The notes under the pieces: model-generated
Seen by the model: only the letters and a program-made list of their open reading frames with translations
What the model was told of the DNA's origin: nothing
The model's database searches: none
Translations under genes and position numbers: made by a program
Shown here: positions 42,273-42,642 of the stretch, in pieces
Layout: each line of letters begins with the position of its first letter
Numbering within the stretch: position 1 is the stretch's first letter
Assembly (NCBI GenBank): GCA_030523425.1
Contig: JAUNIP010000011.1
Location: 1 to 42,642, forward strand
Source: Coriobacteriia bacterium
Lineage (GTDB): Bacteria; Actinomycetota; Coriobacteriia; Coriobacteriales; Eggerthellaceae
DNA length: 42,642 nucleotides
Reading direction: 5' to 3'

Positions 42273-42473
42273 TCATGCTCCTTCATTACTTACGAGCCGG
42301 CAGGCTAAAGCAGGCCCGATCTTTCACCTTTCCTGTGCGCTCAGCTGCTGCGCACACGAAAACAAACGCCTCTTCAAGAGACGCGGGTTGCTAAGATACA
42401 CGCCTTTTTAGCGGCTGTCAAACGACACGGAGCCGGGTGTGTCCATCCCCTACCCCGTCCTTCGGTTTGCACT
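42273..42473 (-). promoter_or_regulatory. rpsL operon promoter and leader
   Basis: On the minus strand a perfect TTGACA (42416-42421) lies 17 bases from TATCTT (42393-42398), a strong pair for the str operon. The start is expected near 42386. Directly at the 5' end of the mRNA a 7-bp stem (42377-42383 with 42367-42373) is followed by a T-rich run (42359-42366). The rest of the leader shows no ORF. Confidence 0.7.
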
Positions 42474-42498
42474 AAAAAAACCGGCCCCGAAGGGCCGG
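42474..42498 (-). terminator. Intrinsic terminator before the rpsL operon
   Basis: On the minus strand the stem CCGGCCC (42492-42498) pairs with GGGCCGG (42481-42487) around a TTCG loop, followed by seven T (42474-42480). It ends the transcript of the preceding gene, probably rpoC. Confidence 0.9.
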
Positions 42499-42522
42499 CT
42501 TCACTCACCTTGCTGGCACGCG

Positions 42523-42642
42523 CTATTCGGCAGCCTCGGTGGCCTTGGCAGCTTCGGCTGCAGGCTCAACGGCCTCGGCCTCAGCCTCGGGCGCAGCTTC
42601 GGCAGCTTCCGCAGCAGCGGCTTCGGCTTCCTTGGCAGCCTT
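42523..42642 (-). CDS. Partial CDS, Ala/Glu-rich C-terminus (probably RNA polymerase beta')
   Basis: Only the last 39 codons are in the window, almost entirely Ala, Glu, Lys and Pro, ending in AKATEAAE and TAG. The gene continues beyond 42642. The usual neighbour upstream of rpsL is rpoC, and the terminator at 42474-42498 suits its end, so a long acidic tail on the beta' subunit is likely. The tail alone cannot prove identity; another low-complexity protein is possible. Confidence 0.5.
   Translation of the reverse strand, partial: KAAKEAEAAAAEAAEAAPEAEAEAVEPAAEAAKATEAAE

Overview
The window looks like chromosome of a high-GC anaerobic actinobacterium, most probably class Coriobacteriia and perhaps family Eggerthellaceae. 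This is inferred from the str/S10/spc ribosomal gene arrangement, the four-subunit pyruvate:ferredoxin oxidoreductase, the aspartate aminotransferase of the Corynebacterium AspT type and the GC-rich codon use. No 16S gene is present, so the placement is an inference.

Layout. 1-229: a palindromic repeat element and a long hairpin. 230-3308: a PutP-type sodium/proline symporter diverging from an AspT aminotransferase. 3396-6425 (minus): a four-gene pyruvate:ferredoxin oxidoreductase operon (porG-porD-porA-porB). 6749-12477 (plus): an ABC importer of the peptide/nickel class (Tat-exported lipoprotein, permease, permease-ATPase fusion, ATPase). 12533-13607: about 1.1 kb of repeat-rich, mostly non-coding sequence with a decayed DUF6273-like gene end and perhaps one small ORF. 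13667-19236: an amino-sugar block. NanA-like lyase, N-acylglucosamine 2-epimerase and an unusual ROK kinase (plus) converge on nagB-nagA (minus). Together these genes would turn N-acetylneuraminate into fructose-6-phosphate, and the upstream ABC importer is a good candidate for the sialic acid transporter. 19278-21458: a large polytopic membrane protein of unknown function.

21528-42642 (all minus): the ribosomal superoperon, read from right to left. It holds the 3' end of a probable rpoC, a terminator, then rpsL-rpsG-fusA-rpsJ-rplC-rplD-rplW. The S10 cluster is then broken by about 6.2 kb that holds a degenerate ABC ATPase, a giant YhgE/Pip-type membrane protein, a TetR regulator and a divergent trigger factor. 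It resumes with rplB-rpsS-rplV-rpsC-rplP-rpmC-rpsQ-rplN-rplX-rplE-rpsZ-rpsH-rplF-rplR-rpsE-rpmD-rplO-secY-adk and ends at a strong terminator.

The most interesting parts are the insertion between rplW and rplB, with paired TetR-like operators and a palindrome cluster at its edge; the probable SAT-type sialic acid importer with its permease-ATPase fusion; the degenerate ATPase beside the YhgE/Pip protein; the trigger factor without the usual ribosome-docking signature; and structured, promoter-bearing gaps inside the ribosomal operon. All coordinates and motifs were read by eye. Families were assigned from remembered motifs, with no database search.
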